Positions 50,701 to 60,429 are shown, counted from the first letter of the stretch. The stretch: DNA of 64,000 bases from Chromobotia macracanthus (GCA_036877525.1 JAZGTH010000141.1:1-64000); one strand, 5' to 3'. The notes: generated from the sequence alone by a model not told the origin. Numbers and translations: made by a program.

Positions 50701-53700
50701 ATTAATTTTCCCAGTGCAGTATTATTTTTTTAAACACACAAAAAACAGGCTAAATGTCTTTAGACAGCTTTTTATACAGTAAAAGTGGATTGTCATTTCA
50801 AATCTAAACAAAATACAAAGGTCTTATAAAAGTATAATGAAAGTCCATATGACTGGTATTTTATTTTATGTGTTTTATAGCACTACGATGCATATTTGTG
50901 ACATGCAAGAACCTATTGCTTTTGCATTAATGATGTCAAACCTAGAATTGCCTGTCCAAAGGCACCATTATAATTCATTACCACAAATGCTTTTAAATGA
51001 ATGCCTGATATTCCCACACAGTTAATATAAAAACTGATAATGATAATCTTTCCTTTGCATCAAAACTGAACCATCTGATGGTTAGCAACTAAGTCTTCCT
51101 GCAGTTATTTCACAGTTCCTTGATTTAAAAAAAAATAAGAAAAATGTTACTAAGAAATCTGGCTGTCATTGGTGCAAATGTCATTTAAAAATGTTCCAGG
51201 ATGTTTTGTGTTTCATGTTCTCTATAGCACAACGTTTCCTTTCATCTGTGGAATTGTTTTTTCTCTGCTCTGGCTTTAAAGTGCCGAGATGAAACAAGTG
51301 TCGTTATCTGATGTACGCTGGTGTTCCAGACGCACAGAGCTTAGCCTGAATAAATTAGCTCTGAATCAGCAATGAACAACACAGATGTCATTTGTGTCAA
51401 TAGGCAGCAGCATTTACCCTGCAGTCTTCATTGAGCTAATTAAACAGTCATTGGGCTAACAAGCACCCGTATTCCGGTCTGCTACCTGCCTGCCATTCAG
51501 CCTCTTTTGGCCACTTTAAAGTCAGTGCAGAACTTCAAACAACTAGCCAGCGCACACATCAAGAGAGCACCTCCTGATAGCAAAGATCAGAGGATGAGCG
51601 AAGAAATTTAAACAAGATGAAACTGCATAAAATGTCGGCTGCTCACCACATATATTTGGTAGCTGGCATATTAGACACACTTTCATGAAACTGCAGTCTA
51701 TGAGAGTCTATGAAACTGCATGTAATATTTACCATGTCTTACATCATGTTTATATGTACATTTGCTATTTATTTAGTATTTAATTTTTCAATCAATTTTT
51801 GTGCACCCCTTTGATACGGTCTGTGAATTTGTACGTGCATGTGTGCAGACGCAAACAGCCAGTGTTCTCTTTACTTGTCCTGAGCCCCTTTCTTCCATGC
51901 AAATGAGATTTGGTGCATTGTTTAACTGTGTTACTATGGCAATACCATAGTGAGCCATCATGAGGAAAAACAAGTTTGCTTCTTTTATCTGCGTGTGTCT
52001 GATCATCAGAGGAAATGGGTTTATATGAGGAACAGTCGTGCTCTGAATGCTTAAACTGGAATAGGTTGTAGATGATGTAGATTTTGACTACAGCAATATT
52101 TAACATCTCGAAACTCAACCTCTTTGAATACCCTGTTTTTCTCCTTCCTGCTCCTGCTTTTATTTATCCATATAATTTTTTTTTGATCAGTTGTCATGTC
52201 CATGAGTTCAGGATTATTTACATTTTAGTGAGTGGAGAGTTTCTCCAGACATTCATCTTGGATTCCCATAAATAGATAATCATGCTTTGTCTATATATCT
52301 TTATAAAGTACTTTTACAAAAGAGTAGCATCAACTAAACACCCTTCAACAACTTGGTTCCCATAACTCCAAGTGACAGTGCAGTATGTTTGTCATGTGCC
52401 ATGACAGTTATTGTAAACTCGCTTGAAGGAAGGACTATGTACTTAGCCCGGATACGTTGTTCCATGTCTGCAGCTGCAAATCTCTTCAAGTCTCAGCTCC
52501 AGCCCAGTCTGCCTCTGGTGGGGGCAGGAGGAAAGGGGGCACATCTCTGGGGATTCAGAGGCCAACATCAAATGGACTAATCACTGCAGGCTCACTGGAT
52601 CTGATGGAGGATAAGAATAGGCAAGAAAACAAACCGACTGGCCCCAAACTCTGTTTCTTCCATAAAAGGGGACAATGTTGCATTCCCTGAATGAATTAAA
52701 CTCATAATTTGTGTTTGTGCAAATCTTACATCCTATCAAAACATTCCTTTTTTCTGAGCTCCTACAGACATAGAAAATACAAGTTTTCTTAGTATTCGGA
52801 TATGTATGATTGCTCCTTAGACATACTTGTTCCAAGCCGATGTGAATTTTTAATGTATGTTTGGAATGGCATAGTACTCATAATCTCATGCACTTAGCAA
52901 TATGAACATTATGCAGATTTTATATATGCATTTTAAAATGACAAATGACCACTGAACATAGCTATAAGAAGTGTTTACATTGACAGTGTTACTTTATTGC
53001 TATTTGCAGCAATAAAGCAATTGTAAATCACGCATTTTTAGTACAAAAATGGCAATTTAGTAGGCTATGTAAGTGATGGTAGCCACTGCTGATGCCATCC
53101 AGTTAAGCTGAGTACAACTTTATGTAAATGTATAGCAGTGACTGCAAATGGGAGTGCAGAACTCATGGTATCTCAACAGATAATGGCAGGGTAGGTTTTT
53201 TCAGAATTTTTTTTCCAGAAATGTTTTTGTTATGCTGGTTGAAAGACTCTTCACATCGTTATAGCAATCACCAAGTGGTCTATATATATTTATATAAATA
53301 AAAGTCTTCTGTGGATGAACATAAAGTGTTCCTCCAATCATTGCATTTGGTCCTAATGCGATAAGATGTCCTGCTTGCCTGTCAAACTACAAATTTGCAT
53401 ACCTCCATTCACCACACGTTCACATGTTTTGGAGGAGGCATGACTTTGGAGAGCACTCAAAAGGGAGGGTGGGATCTTATGCTTTCAAAGCTAGTGTGCT
53501 ATTGCTAGCCTCTGAAACCCCCTTCCCCACCTTTAAGATTCATAACCCCACCTGACTGAAGCTCTGTAATATTGCTCTTAGCAATAAATTGTTGCTCATT
53601 TTCACATTATTAATAGGTGTTTTAAATCTGATTTCTGCATTGATCTGTTCATTTAAATATGTAATTATGCAACTCATCCAACACTACAACCAGGGCTGAA

Positions 53701-56700
53701 TTTCTTGAAGCATTAAAGTTTAAAGCACATGACATTGAGCTGCATATGTGGCAAGAACACAGTGTTATTCTCATCTGTTTTTACTTTTTCCAGTTGTGTT
53801 TCTTTAACTTTGCATTGTTTATGAATTATAGTCTGCATACGTGTGTAGCTAATACATGCCTGATGTTCTGATACATTACTATAAATTACTAATGAGTCCA
53901 AGTGTCTAAAACACATTGAGAGAAGTCTTTTAGGTGGGGGATTCGTTCTGTGTTGTTGGGAGAGAAGCAAGAGGTGTGCCATGCTGCATATAAATTGAAA
54001 ACAGCCCGCTGGTTCATGCTATGAGCATCTGAAAGTATTTAAATCAAACACAGTCACACTTTCCCTAGGGTATTACTTGCATACCATCAACCCCAGCTGC
54101 CTGCAGATGCCTGCTTTTCCTGTAGAGGGCAACATGCGACATGCTGCTTTTCGGGGACAGCAGAAATAATTAATGATGTCAATTATACTTGAAGTGAGCT
54201 GTCAATAGTATTCTCACTCATCTCAAAAGCAGGTGCTAGGCTGGAACATGCAGCCCTGTAACAATGTGACCTGATCCTGACATCACTCCAGCTATAATAG
54301 CTATAAGTGCTGATAAATACATTAGAACATCTCTAGTAAGCTGTTAGGAGCCCTTCCATTACTATAATAACTAGATGTTTATATGTATTTATTTCTATGT
54401 ATTTCATCAATGCATTTCATCAGAATTTGCGGCTATGAATAGCCGCCAAAAGAGAGAGATGCTTTTTGACTGCATTATTATGTATTTACTAGCAGGGGCT
54501 TACTGTCAATGTTAACCAGCCAAACTTTGGCCTCTTGGTAATAACCTTTACACTGTAGGCCATGCTCATTCCAAGCTAAAATCTCATTCCCTGTGTTCGG
54601 AATTTCCTCTGGTGGTTTTAAAGTTGTTTGGTTCAATTGCAAACCGCATCTTTAAATAATGGTTAAGCATTTTAAACAGAATTTTATGGCAAGTGTCATT
54701 GCAAATGTGTTGTGCACTGAAAATGACATTGATTAAGGGGCGTTCCTGAATGCAGTCCCATCCAAGCGTTACACACTTGCCTGATTCAGCAGCACACACC
54801 CCTGGTGGTCCACACTATCCTGACAATCATAAATCAACAGTAGTCAGGTGAGAAACTCCACTATAAACTGTTGCCAGAGAAATTCTAACCATTAAAGCTT
54901 GTCAAAGTAAATATTGCAGACATTTAAACAAAGAAAAAATCCACATTAATGGCTGACCTCACAAGGTCCACGTTAATTTAATGATAGCAAATCCAGAGTT
55001 TGGCCATTGGGCTGCCCACTGCACCGCCGAGTATAAAATCACATGCAAATAATGTATACATCGCAGACAACCATGTTTAAGTCTAGAATGTTGATCTTTT
55101 CAACCTCAGACCAGATACTTGACCAGGATTGCAGGGTGCTGAGACTGCACTCTCAGCGCAATGGCAGCTGTTATTTTTGAATTTTGTGTTTTTGCATGTC
55201 AGTTGTGAAGTCTGTGAGGCTGTGCTAGCTCTGACAGCAGTGCCTGAGCTCTCTGGGGACACAGAAATCTTTTCAGGTGCTGAAAATTTCAGCTTTGATT
55301 TTCTTTTTCAGATTTTCTTTTGGGCTTAAATGTGTTGCCTCTATTTTGGGCCCCAACTTTGATCTGTAGCTGAATGTATTATCATTTAACCATGATGAGG
55401 TCATGAACTGGAGAGTCTTTGCATTTAGACTGCTGTGGAGAGGTGTAATCCACCTGGAATCAATATGTGTCTGTTTGTCTGTTGCTGACATGCAAAGATG
55501 GCTGCATGTTGTAGGCCAAACGTGAATCAAATATTAAGACGCACAGCACTTTACACTGACAGCATGGCTCAGATCTAGAGTTTGACAATATATTGGACAT
55601 TGATGGTAAATTTGGTATTGTTTTGATATAAAAATAAGCAGCCTTGGGAGATAAAACAAGAATCAGAATTCTACAGAAGTCTTGTGTAGAAATTGTGTAA
55701 TGACAATCTGCTTGTTTTGGAATAATGATACGCTCATGTAATTTTCAAACCCTGAAAGATTTTCTTTAAAAACATCATATGGTGGTGTTTTATCCTGTTG
55801 TGAATCATGGTAATGTGAACTGTGTGTTCTGAAAGATCTAGTTTTCATTCTGTGTTTGTTGGAATACCATATGAAAACTGATGATCCTTTAAGATTAGTC
55901 AAATATTATAAATATATAAATAATGTAGCAGGAGTAGGATTTTCGTAAGTTTTTTTTTTTTTTTTGCCAGTCAGGACTGGGCCAGACTTTTACTGTATTG
56001 TCTAGTTTAGTATTTATGTTAGTACTATTTTCTAGTTTTCTGTATTTACTGCAGTTAAAAGTTTTTATAATGTTACTTATTGTTTTTAAAGTTTGTATGT
56101 ACTGGCAACAATGGCAGTGAATTGGTGGTTCCTGTTTAAAAACAATATGCTAACAGATCCTCCCTAGCTCTCACAAATTAACCAGCATAAACATACAACC
56201 TGTAGGGTATGCACTTTATTCATTTGTTTTCATATCGTCATACAAAAACAATCTACGTATTTGTTATGAGCCCAGGTTCAGTGTGGCATTCTTGTGCTAC
56301 GAGTGCTGGAGACTTAGACGTCTGACAGATTGAAAGCGGCCTGTATGAAAATGAATGGGTGCGTCTGTGTGAGCAGAGCATATGAATTAGCAGCATCTCA
56401 GTCTTATTTATGGTGCGAGGTCTTCCCATCGTAGCGTCCCGCTCTCCACATTGGAGGCGTCCTGTGGTTAAGGAGGTTTGGAAAATTGACCCTCCTGTCT
56501 GACTTGCGGCTAGGCAGAAACACTGTCACCCTTTCCTTAAGTCCCTTCCTTCTGCCTTTCCCCAAAAAATCCCCTTTAGGATTGCAGGATGAGAAGGATT
56601 TCCTCTGGTTTGATGGCACATCTTTAATTTAAGTCTCCTTGTATTCTATTCTCCTCCAAACACAAACCCCAGCCAAAGCCGACAGCCTCTGCCGAGCTGC

Positions 56701-58976
56701 AATTCCCTTTTCCCTGCCTTGTTTCTTTATTTGTCCTTCCTTGTTTTGCCCTCTCATTTCACCCCTCTCATGGAAGGTGAAGGACTGTTTACGCGTCCTG
56801 GTTTCCACACCCAGGCTCACCCTTTGTTGTGTTCTCACAAGCGCTATGCACCTAGACATAGGATAGGATAAGATACCAGTGTTCAATTAACCATTCCTGC
56901 CTAGAGAATTCATTAGGAACATTGGGATGTTATTTAAAGTTAAGATGTCTTGCCTGGCTTTTTTCTTAAAACATGGCAGTAATTCTTTCTAAAGACACTT
57001 TTAAATTCACAGGCTAATTTTAATGGTAAACTTGAAGCCTTGAACAAGAAAACGGGAAGCCTTGTTCAGGGCAGGGCCACAGAGACAGGACTGCAACTGG
57101 AACAGAACAAAACTACAATACAAAATATGTAAAGGTATGAAAAGGCAGACATACAAAAACCAAGTCTATTAATATTTCCTTCAATTTATTTGCATTACAA
57201 TAGTAATTATTATTTTATAAATAAAATAATTGCTTGCAATTCTGCTTAGGCCTGCATTTTAAAGTTTCTGCAGAAGTGCATATACAACATAACTTATCAT
57301 TTATGTAAGTGACAAAGACAAATGTAGGGTGCTTTGACTATAATGTGACTATAAAGACCAATGTGATGGCCATGCCTTCAGTTGACAAACACCCAGTTTA
57401 AAGCAACTCTAATAACATGGCGGCAACTCAATTCATTTAAGCATGTAGACATTGTCAAGAGAACCTGTTGAAGCTCAAATAAGGCATGTGAAGGGGAAAG
57501 ATGAGTTGTGTGTTTTTAACAAGTTAAGGTCGAAAAGGTTGATCTGCTAATGTTAAGAATGAACAATGTATAATCTGGCAAACAAGTACAAATAACTAAC
57601 CCTCCAACCTACTAACTATAACCTACTAACTAACAAACTCTTTCGCTCTGTCTCTTTGACAGTTTTGTGACAGTTCCACTGTCCTCTTCTTCACTCTGGG
57701 AAGTATGAAAATGTTCTGAGACAGCTATTTTTGTGGCTTCGTCTTGTTTCTTGTTTAGATGTCTGTTTTTCTGTTTTTTATTCTGCATGCTTGTTGCTCC
57801 ACATCAGAGATGAGCATAGGGCTCTTTTGTGTGTGCTCTGCCCTAAAGGCATTCATGTTGCAAGACAGATTAATAATTACAGACTACACAACAGTCAGGG
57901 AGAAACAATTTCTAGATCTTTTGATGTCAAACATGAGAGAGACCAAAATTACACAGAAAAGAGGCCATAGAAAAAGAAGGGAGGGGGAAGTCCCCAACTT
58001 TTTTATGCATTTGTTTTGTTTTTAATGTCCTCTAATTTATGCTTTTTATGTGTGCATACCATGAGACAGTAACTTTTCATGAATTTACAAAATTTTACAT
58101 TTTTATGACAGATACAGAATGTTTCCCCCCCATTTTTTTCAGTATTTGGTCTGTCCCTCTTTTACATACACTTGAGCTGGCGAAGACAAAACCTGCTGAT
58201 CTGTGTTATCCCAGCACAATCTGAGCATGTGTTCAACTTGTGTGTTGTAATTGAAGAAAATCTGACCTGTTGTACAAAACAGTGATCAAATTTACAAATT
58301 TTGGTTTTACCAAATTTGTTTACAAAAAGAGTTTGTTTTTGACCCCAAAATCTTATTGTTTCTTTGCAGATTATTTTGTTTATGCTTTAATGGAATGTTT
58401 CCTCTTCATGATGGCTGAATATGTGGCTTTCTGCATGTGCTGGTGAAGTTGTTGTAAGAATAGGCAGAATGTTTAGTTTGACTGTATCTAATAAATAATC
58501 CTCTCAGTTTAAAAGTAATTACCACAGTAATTTTACTGGTTTAACAGAGCACACACACAGATATTAGCACTAAACTCATATTGACAGGCTCTATGTAGCA
58601 GTCTGTCTTGCTTCTGACAGCTTTTTGGGGGGTGCTGTCTCACTGTTGTTGTCAGAGATGAGTATGAGAAGCTGCTTGCTTGTTTTCTTAAATGCAGTAG
58701 GTTTTTTTTACATAAACATTGCAGTAATACCATGACGATGCATAATGACATGATGCAGTTGTTTGCGTTTACTTTTCCATTGTGTTCAGTGAAGACATGT
58801 GGTCACGGGTTAACCCATATGGTGTGTTTCTGTGTCACAGGGAGAAAGAAGAGCAGTTAGCTGGGCTTCGGGATGGTCAGAGGCAGCAGGCCCAGCAGTC
58901 TGAGAGCACTCTGGAGAACTTCAAGAGGCAGGTGGAGCTCACTGCACAGAAGACCTACACTGACATGAAACAACAG
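12600..58976 (+). CDS. cep112: cep112, centrosomal protein 112 (partial: 17 coding exons, C-terminus beyond window)
   Basis: This encodes a centrosome-associated coiled-coil protein (CCDC46). The seventeen exons have phases that fit one another and join into about 603 residues. They align almost without gaps with vertebrate CEP112, which is about 955 residues in human. Residues 1-96 form the conserved N-terminal globular region (Pfam DUF4485), with FDHYLVDMKPYVLKL, ALWIKKL and MGRKNRNMYARLLLHML. Residues 97-235 are a Ser/Pro-rich linker containing RFNSWNLGIENPRYLREN. From about residue 236 on the protein is nearly continuous coiled coil rich in E, K, Q and L, with LDRKNSEIDELK, AVAEMEQEKFELQK and FKRQVELTAQKTY. 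Exons: 12600-12696, 12994-13183, 13368-13501, 22897-22984, 24523-24600, 25745-25792, 28097-28165, 33387-33473, 38074-38173, 38789-38907, 39370-39513, 42931-43085, 43242-43371, 44036-44128, 44211-44270, 47518-47597, 58841-58976. Exon 2 lacks one base relative to the expected frame, and intron 13 appears to start with GC. Confidence 0.93.
12994..13183 (+). CDS. cep112: cep112 coding exon 2, with apparent one-base deletion
   Basis: The acceptor CATCAG precedes ERQQCALWIKKL in the phase set by exon 1. After AAGCTT at 13023-13028 the frame shifts: the following conserved part, CDPVTCDSGVMGRKNRN through PTYM, is read one base earlier. Adding a single T would restore the frame; as written, translation stops at TGA 13038-13040 after 47 residues. 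The donor is GTAAAT (phase 0). The exon is otherwise very well conserved, so an assembly error or a recent lesion is more likely than old decay. Confidence 0.88.
13368..13501 (+). CDS. cep112: cep112 coding exon 3
   Basis: It follows acceptor TTTGTAG and begins SIYFDEPL, conserved in vertebrate CEP112, then a Ser-rich linker with SDWVSGEL. The donor at 13502 (GTAGGA, phase 2) was preferred over an earlier GTGAGT at 13444. Only the later one gives an open junction (HRKRS) with exon 4 and retains the GEL that follows DWV in other species. Confidence 0.82.
13728..13822. repeat. imperfect direct duplication of about 45 bp
   Basis: AGCCTAATTTGAAGGAAGTA plus CAACAAATGATTGCTATGAT is followed by a second copy after a poly-A run (AGCCTAATTTGAAAGTACAA). 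Confidence 0.75.
14876..16333 (-). mobile_element. solo LTR with internal minisatellite
   Basis: On the minus strand it begins TGTCAGGGTCCTGGC and ends TTTTGTCA, i.e. TG...CA termini. It carries AATAAAG followed by TCTGCGACTGGGTT near its 3' end. It is flanked by the perfect 5-bp direct repeat GTAAC (14871-14875 and 16334-16338), a typical LTR target-site duplication. No primer-binding site or internal coding region is present, so it is a solo LTR. The central 850 bp is an amplified 34-bp repeat. Confidence 0.75.
15365..16216. repeat. 34-bp minisatellite (about 25 units)
   Basis: The unit on the plus strand is close to AGAAACAAGAGCATGAGTTC + TGATCCAGACCCCA. Most units are identical; the left end has several shortened or mutated units. 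Since 34 is not divisible by three and the unit has no stop on the minus strand in any frame, three overlapping open frames arise there. Confidence 0.95.
21190..21211. repeat. (TA)n microsatellite
   Basis: An uninterrupted TA run of about 22 bp in cep112 intron 3. Confidence 0.9.
22897..22984 (+). CDS. cep112: cep112 coding exon 4
   Basis: The acceptor TTCTGCAG follows a 9.4-kb intron. One base completes an Arg codon, then KRSLFCKQSPSRPLASSP and a Lys/Glu-rich end. The donor is GTGAGA (phase 0). It encodes part of the poorly conserved linker, so the call rests on frame, splice sites and position. Confidence 0.78.
22985..25744 (+). other. cep112: cep112 introns 4 and 5
   Basis: Apart from exon 5 (24523-24600) this is AT-rich sequence in which I see no repeat family or additional exon. 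Confidence 0.6.
24523..24600 (+). CDS. cep112: cep112 coding exon 5
   Basis: Acceptor CTCCACCAG and donor GTGAGA bound 26 codons (phase 0 to 0). The exon encodes AETHSRPPISSADSDFETRF followed by NSWNLG, which is conserved in CEP112 and continues directly into exon 6. Confidence 0.9.
25745..25792 (+). CDS. cep112: cep112 coding exon 6
   Basis: This short exon of 16 codons encodes IENPRYLRENPLPLSP, among the best conserved stretches of the linker. Acceptor TTCTGCAG and donor GTAAGT are both strong. Confidence 0.92.
26124..28012. mobile_element. long non-autonomous DNA element, GGGGCCAAGCACC type
   Basis: It starts AGGGGCCAAGCACCAAAGGT and near its right end reads GGTGTGCTTGGTCCC, an inverted counterpart, followed by TGCTGCTTGCAGCTATATTA. 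This is a well-known fish repeat layout. Inside, a module beginning AACCTACTTTTT and including GATTTTCACCAAA-like and ATCATCTTCA-like stretches occurs three times (near 26488, 27168, 27605). No transposase frame was seen. Confidence 0.65.
28097..28165 (+). CDS. cep112: cep112 coding exon 7
   Basis: It contains 23 codons beginning IYNKSSK and ending VKADKE, phase 0 at both ends, with acceptor TCAATAG and donor GTGGGC. It joins the linker to the coiled-coil region and lies just after the repeat ending near 28012. Confidence 0.82.
28360..29339. mobile_element. MITE with long terminal inverted repeats
   Basis: The left end AAAGAGATAGATCACC and the reverse complement of the right end, AAAGGAATAGTTAACC, agree closely and both continue into AAAATGAAAAT. 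The interior is 980 bp of AT-rich non-coding sequence. Similar ends occur at 60014. This resembles a MITE common in cyprinid genomes. Confidence 0.7.
29819..29896. repeat. 19-bp tandem repeat, about four copies
   Basis: The unit CCAACCTTAGTCATTGTGG is repeated, with the last copy diverged. Confidence 0.9.
31498..31660 (-). mobile_element. tRNA-derived SINE, minus strand
   Basis: On the minus strand GGTTTGATTCC (31645-31655) is a B box; downstream come CAAAGCACCTTTCCCCCAGC, CTGCCCACTGCTCC, GTGTTCACTACTCACT and GGGTTAAATGCAAAGGTC. These match the plus-strand copy at 34825. Confidence 0.75.
31912..32180 (-). mobile_element. L2-like LINE 3' end
   Basis: On the minus strand it translates in part to SAEKIKTFKKQLETHLFQ, the C-terminal hallmark of L2-type ORF2, followed by GGATAAAAGCTTCTGTTAAA and a short AAAT-rich tail. 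Confidence 0.7.
33387..33473 (+). CDS. cep112: cep112 coding exon 8
   Basis: This is the first clear coiled-coil exon, 29 codons with RELKTKVLEAKHQEEMLRM followed by QQKHDAEIQK. The acceptor is TTTGTAG and the donor GTGACA (phase 0). Confidence 0.92.
34825..35062 (+). mobile_element. tRNA-derived SINE, plus strand
   Basis: A-box-like TGGCCTACTGGTTA starts at 34832 and the B box GGTTCGATTTC is at 34869-34879. The body has GCAACTGAAGTGCCTTTAAG, TGCTCCCCGGGTGCAGCAG, TGCCCACTGCTC and GGGTTACCATATC, as in a widespread teleost SINE. It is not a functional tRNA: no acceptor-stem pairing is apparent. Confidence 0.8.
35660..36590. other. unclassified GC-richer block
   Basis: This 0.9-kb stretch is noticeably less AT-rich than its flanks and has several medium-length open frames on the plus strand (35730-36029, 36048-36320, 36375-36590) in different phases. 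That is the look of decayed coding sequence, perhaps a retroelement gag/pol or a processed pseudogene. I do not recognise the protein. Confidence 0.35.
38074..38173 (+). CDS. cep112: cep112 coding exon 9
   Basis: It encodes ILDRKNSEIDELKNMYRGKQ and continues with KEMKETVQRLENK. Acceptor ATTTAG; donor GTGAGG in phase 1. The heptad pattern is typical of coiled coil. Confidence 0.93.
38687..38731. repeat. (TC)n microsatellite
   Basis: An uninterrupted TC run of about 44 bp grades into C/T-rich sequence that reaches the acceptor of cep112 exon 10 at 38788. Confidence 0.95.
38789..38907 (+). CDS. cep112: cep112 coding exon 10
   Basis: It encodes VQSLLRESQVMQQTKEKQIS through SLKNEWEKK. The acceptor CCTATAG is preceded by a long CT/C-run whose upstream part is a (TC)n microsatellite. 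The donor is GTAAGG (phase 0). Confidence 0.93.
39264..39347. repeat. 45-bp direct duplication
   Basis: TTTCTTGTGGGTGCTCTGTT plus GAGTTCTGTGGTGTGATT is repeated once with two substitutions, ending 22 bp before cep112 exon 11. Confidence 0.85.
39370..39513 (+). CDS. cep112: cep112 coding exon 11
   Basis: It contains 48 codons with AVAEMEQEKFELQKSHTENI and QQLLDDTNQRLAKMEEDY, strongly conserved coiled coil. Acceptor TTGGCAG; donor GTGAGT (phase 0). A 45-bp direct duplication lies just upstream in the intron. Confidence 0.95.
39514..42930 (+). other. cep112: cep112 intron 11
   Basis: The 3.4-kb intron includes a short (TTTA)n run near 41225-41247 and a 100-bp near-palindrome (42508-42607). No exon is missing here, since exons 11 and 12 join without a gap relative to the vertebrate protein. 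Confidence 0.6.
42508..42607. repeat. 100-bp near-palindrome (long hairpin)
   Basis: Two arms of about 48 nt pair with a four-base loop (GCTT, 42558-42561); the inner stem is GTTAGT/ACTAAC and the outer ends are GTATAC/GTATAC. A few mismatches and one-base bulges occur. It could be a palindromic MITE or a hairpin-forming transcript. Confidence 0.8.
42931..43085 (+). CDS. cep112: cep112 coding exon 12
   Basis: It encodes EQVVMELETRVKQLSVEVEN and QVTQEKAELEIHI, and ends ELQEANHK in phase 2. Acceptor TTCTGTAG; donor GTATGA. It follows exon 11 without a gap relative to the vertebrate protein, so no exon is missing in the 3.4-kb intron between them. Confidence 0.92.
43105..43235. repeat. cep112: TGTC/GATGAT simple-sequence tract filling intron 12
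   Basis: Almost all of the 156-bp cep112 intron 12 consists of alternating (TGTC)n and (GAT)n-like blocks. Confidence 0.85.
43242..43371 (+). CDS. cep112: cep112 coding exon 13 (probable GC donor)
   Basis: It encodes NMSLQKELDQMKEQHEDTLQ, then RLQGKHQADMSHFQQEHA, ending ISVAK. The acceptor is GCTTCAG. There is no GT in the right phase after the conserved end; AAG followed by GCATCT gives a perfect join to exon 14 (AKTSEVIEDLEQ against ...SKASSMIEELEQ in mammals). The intron is therefore read as GC-AG. Confidence 0.85.
43622..43715. mobile_element. interspersed repeat fragment (TTTATTTGTATAGCGC type)
   Basis: CAACTTTATTTGTATAGCGC followed by AAAGCAGCTTTACA-like spacing is a common fish dispersed repeat motif; here it reads TTTAGAGCAGCTTTACACTA. 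The family is not assigned. Confidence 0.45.
43910..43949. repeat. perfect 16-bp inverted repeat with 8-bp loop
   Basis: GTCTAGAACAGTAGTT and AACTACTGTTCTAGAC are exact reverse complements separated by CTAGACAG. It lies 87 bp before exon 14, in the intron that appears to start with GC. Confidence 0.95.
44036..44128 (+). CDS. cep112: cep112 coding exon 14
   Basis: It contains 31 codons, TSEVIEDLEQTVVCLKQQIQ then EAENKRQRQLR, phase 0 at both ends. Acceptor TTGTCAG; donor GTCAGT. Confidence 0.92.
44211..44270 (+). CDS. cep112: cep112 coding exon 15
   Basis: It contains 20 codons, DQETKMQQEWTDLQHSADKK, after an 82-bp intron. Acceptor TTCCTCAG; donor GTTTCT is weaker than the others but keeps phase 0. 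Confidence 0.88.
45127..46955. mobile_element. MITE with terminal inverted repeats, interrupted
   Basis: The left end reads GGTAACACTTTGTTTTGATA then GTCCACTTTA; the right end reads TAAAGTGGGCTTTCAAAATA then AAGTGTCCCC, an inverted match. Inner arms (CTTTGCAACTCC...GTCAACTAGCAG near 45690 and CATGTAGTTGCAAAGTTACT near 46890) also pair. The element is split by a hAT-like insertion (45161-45651) and by other unassigned sequence. Confidence 0.65.
45161..45651. mobile_element. hAT-like non-autonomous element nested in a MITE
   Basis: It starts CCCCAACACACCTAGCCGAC and ends with a degenerate inverted counterpart (GTTGGTTTGGTGTTTTTCAGG). It is flanked by the 8-bp near-identical repeats CTTTAAAC (45153-45160) and CTTTAGAC (45652-45659), the target-site length of hAT elements. 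An additional inverted copy of the end, TCAGCTTGGTGTGTTGGG, lies internally at 45560-45577. Confidence 0.6.
47518..47597 (+). CDS. cep112: cep112 coding exon 16
   Basis: It encodes LQMLQAELENERAKGRQKIR and KMEDSLR, ending in phase 2 at donor GTAACT. Acceptor GTGACAG. It joins exon 15 without a gap relative to the vertebrate protein. Confidence 0.9.
47598..58840 (+). other. cep112: cep112 intron 16
   Basis: This is the largest intron, 11.2 kb. A block at about 48060-49400 has more CpG than its surroundings and may be an old mobile element. The remainder is AT-rich and shows no exon or recognisable element by eye. Confidence 0.6.
58841..58976 (+). CDS. cep112: cep112 coding exon 17 (last in window)
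   Basis: After an 11.2-kb intron, acceptor GTCACAG precedes EKEEQLAGLRDGQRQQAQQS and ESTLENFKRQVELTAQKTY, ending MKQQ. The donor is GTGATG (phase 0). About 350 further residues, by comparison with human, must lie to the right of the window. Confidence 0.93.
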
Positions 58977-60013
58977 GTGATGTTAAAGTCCTCAGGGCTC
59001 CTGAACATACTGTGTTCATCCTGTCGCAATCGACACTGGAATTTATTGATTGTAATGGTGGAGTTGTGTTGCATTAATTAAGTGAAGTAACACCAGAGGT
59101 GAATGCTTTAAGACTGAAAAGGAAGCATTTCATGTAAGATATTTTCTTTATCTACATAAATGAGGGAGTAGGATTTATTGGACACAAGGTCCTGTTGAGA
59201 AGTCCTATGGAGATATCGTCATCATTGATATCAATGGAGCAAACAGTATCATAACACCGTGCTATCACCGTATCTGCTCAAATATATGACACTGTGAATG
59301 TTTTTTTTTTGCACACTGGGCTATCAATGTAAAGTTTTATCCAACCTGGCTGTTGATTGGTGAAGTGGGCAGCTTTTAAAAGCTATGGCCATTTATTAAA
59401 AGTGATTTTTCTTTTATATTTTGTTATTGATAAGTGATGAGTTCTTCCCCACATAAAGCCTCACCAGCGGCAGTTGTTGTTTTATTTCTGAATTCCAGTT
59501 TGGAATGTTTCATCTTGAAATCAGACTTAAAACACACAATGTTAGTCTCACCTCAGATCACACAACCACTGACAGTTTACCACCCTGATGCATGTTCTCT
59601 CAGCCAAACATAAAAACTATGATAACTATGTAACTACAAGTTTCTTCTTTTTATTTTGTGGTCCTTGACCGGAATAAACTGCAAAGCAAAACAGACTGCA
59701 TGCTAATAAATCATCAATGAAACATACCATCGACTTCCACAGAGCTCTCCATGATTGGACGATTGTATGTGTGGATCTCATCATCGAGTCTGGATCATAA
59801 ATCACCTGCCCAATGATCGGTTTTTCGGGATATCACTGCATTCTCCCATATGGCAGTTAGACAAAAACTCATACATAAATCATGTGGGTCAGCCATGACT
59901 TGACACAAATATTCCACATTGCGCTGTGGTGCTTGTGCTTGTGCAGTAATGCAGATTTGCTTTCACCTCATGTTATTGCCCAATACCATTTCCATGTCCA
60001 CTCAACATTTCCT

Positions 60014-60140
60014 TTAAAGGGACATTTACCCAAAAATGAAGATTCTTCCATAATTTACCCACCCTCATGTCATTCCAAACCTGTATGACTTTTTGTTTCA
60101 GAGCAACACAAAAACAGATATTTTGAAGTATGTTGATTTT
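60014..60140 (+). mobile_element. MITE left half (ATTTACCCAAAAATGAAGAT type)
   Basis: TTTAAAGGGACATTTACCCA then AAAATGAAGATTCTTCC, and CACCCTCATGTCATTCCAAA, are the typical left part of a cyprinid-type MITE related to 28360-29339. A possible right part lies at 63054-63131 (GACTTCCACTGTATG), beyond the LINE. Confidence 0.6.
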
Positions 60141-60429
60141 TTCCGTTCAGTTTTATTTATTTAGCACTTATTACAGTGTCGCACTGCTCATGTTCACCAC
60201 AGAATACATAGTATTATTGCAAATAATATGTGTGAGATGTATATTAATAAGACTGATTAGGCATACTAGGTTTATAGTAGGTTTATGAATAAAGTGTTGA
60301 CTGAACCGATAAAACTATAAAATTATTAAGATGTATTCTATAAGTTTCACCAGAGATAACTCCATGACATCAAGCAACAAACACCAGATAATATTCTTCC
60401 AGTTTTTGATTATTCAGACGTTTTGTTGG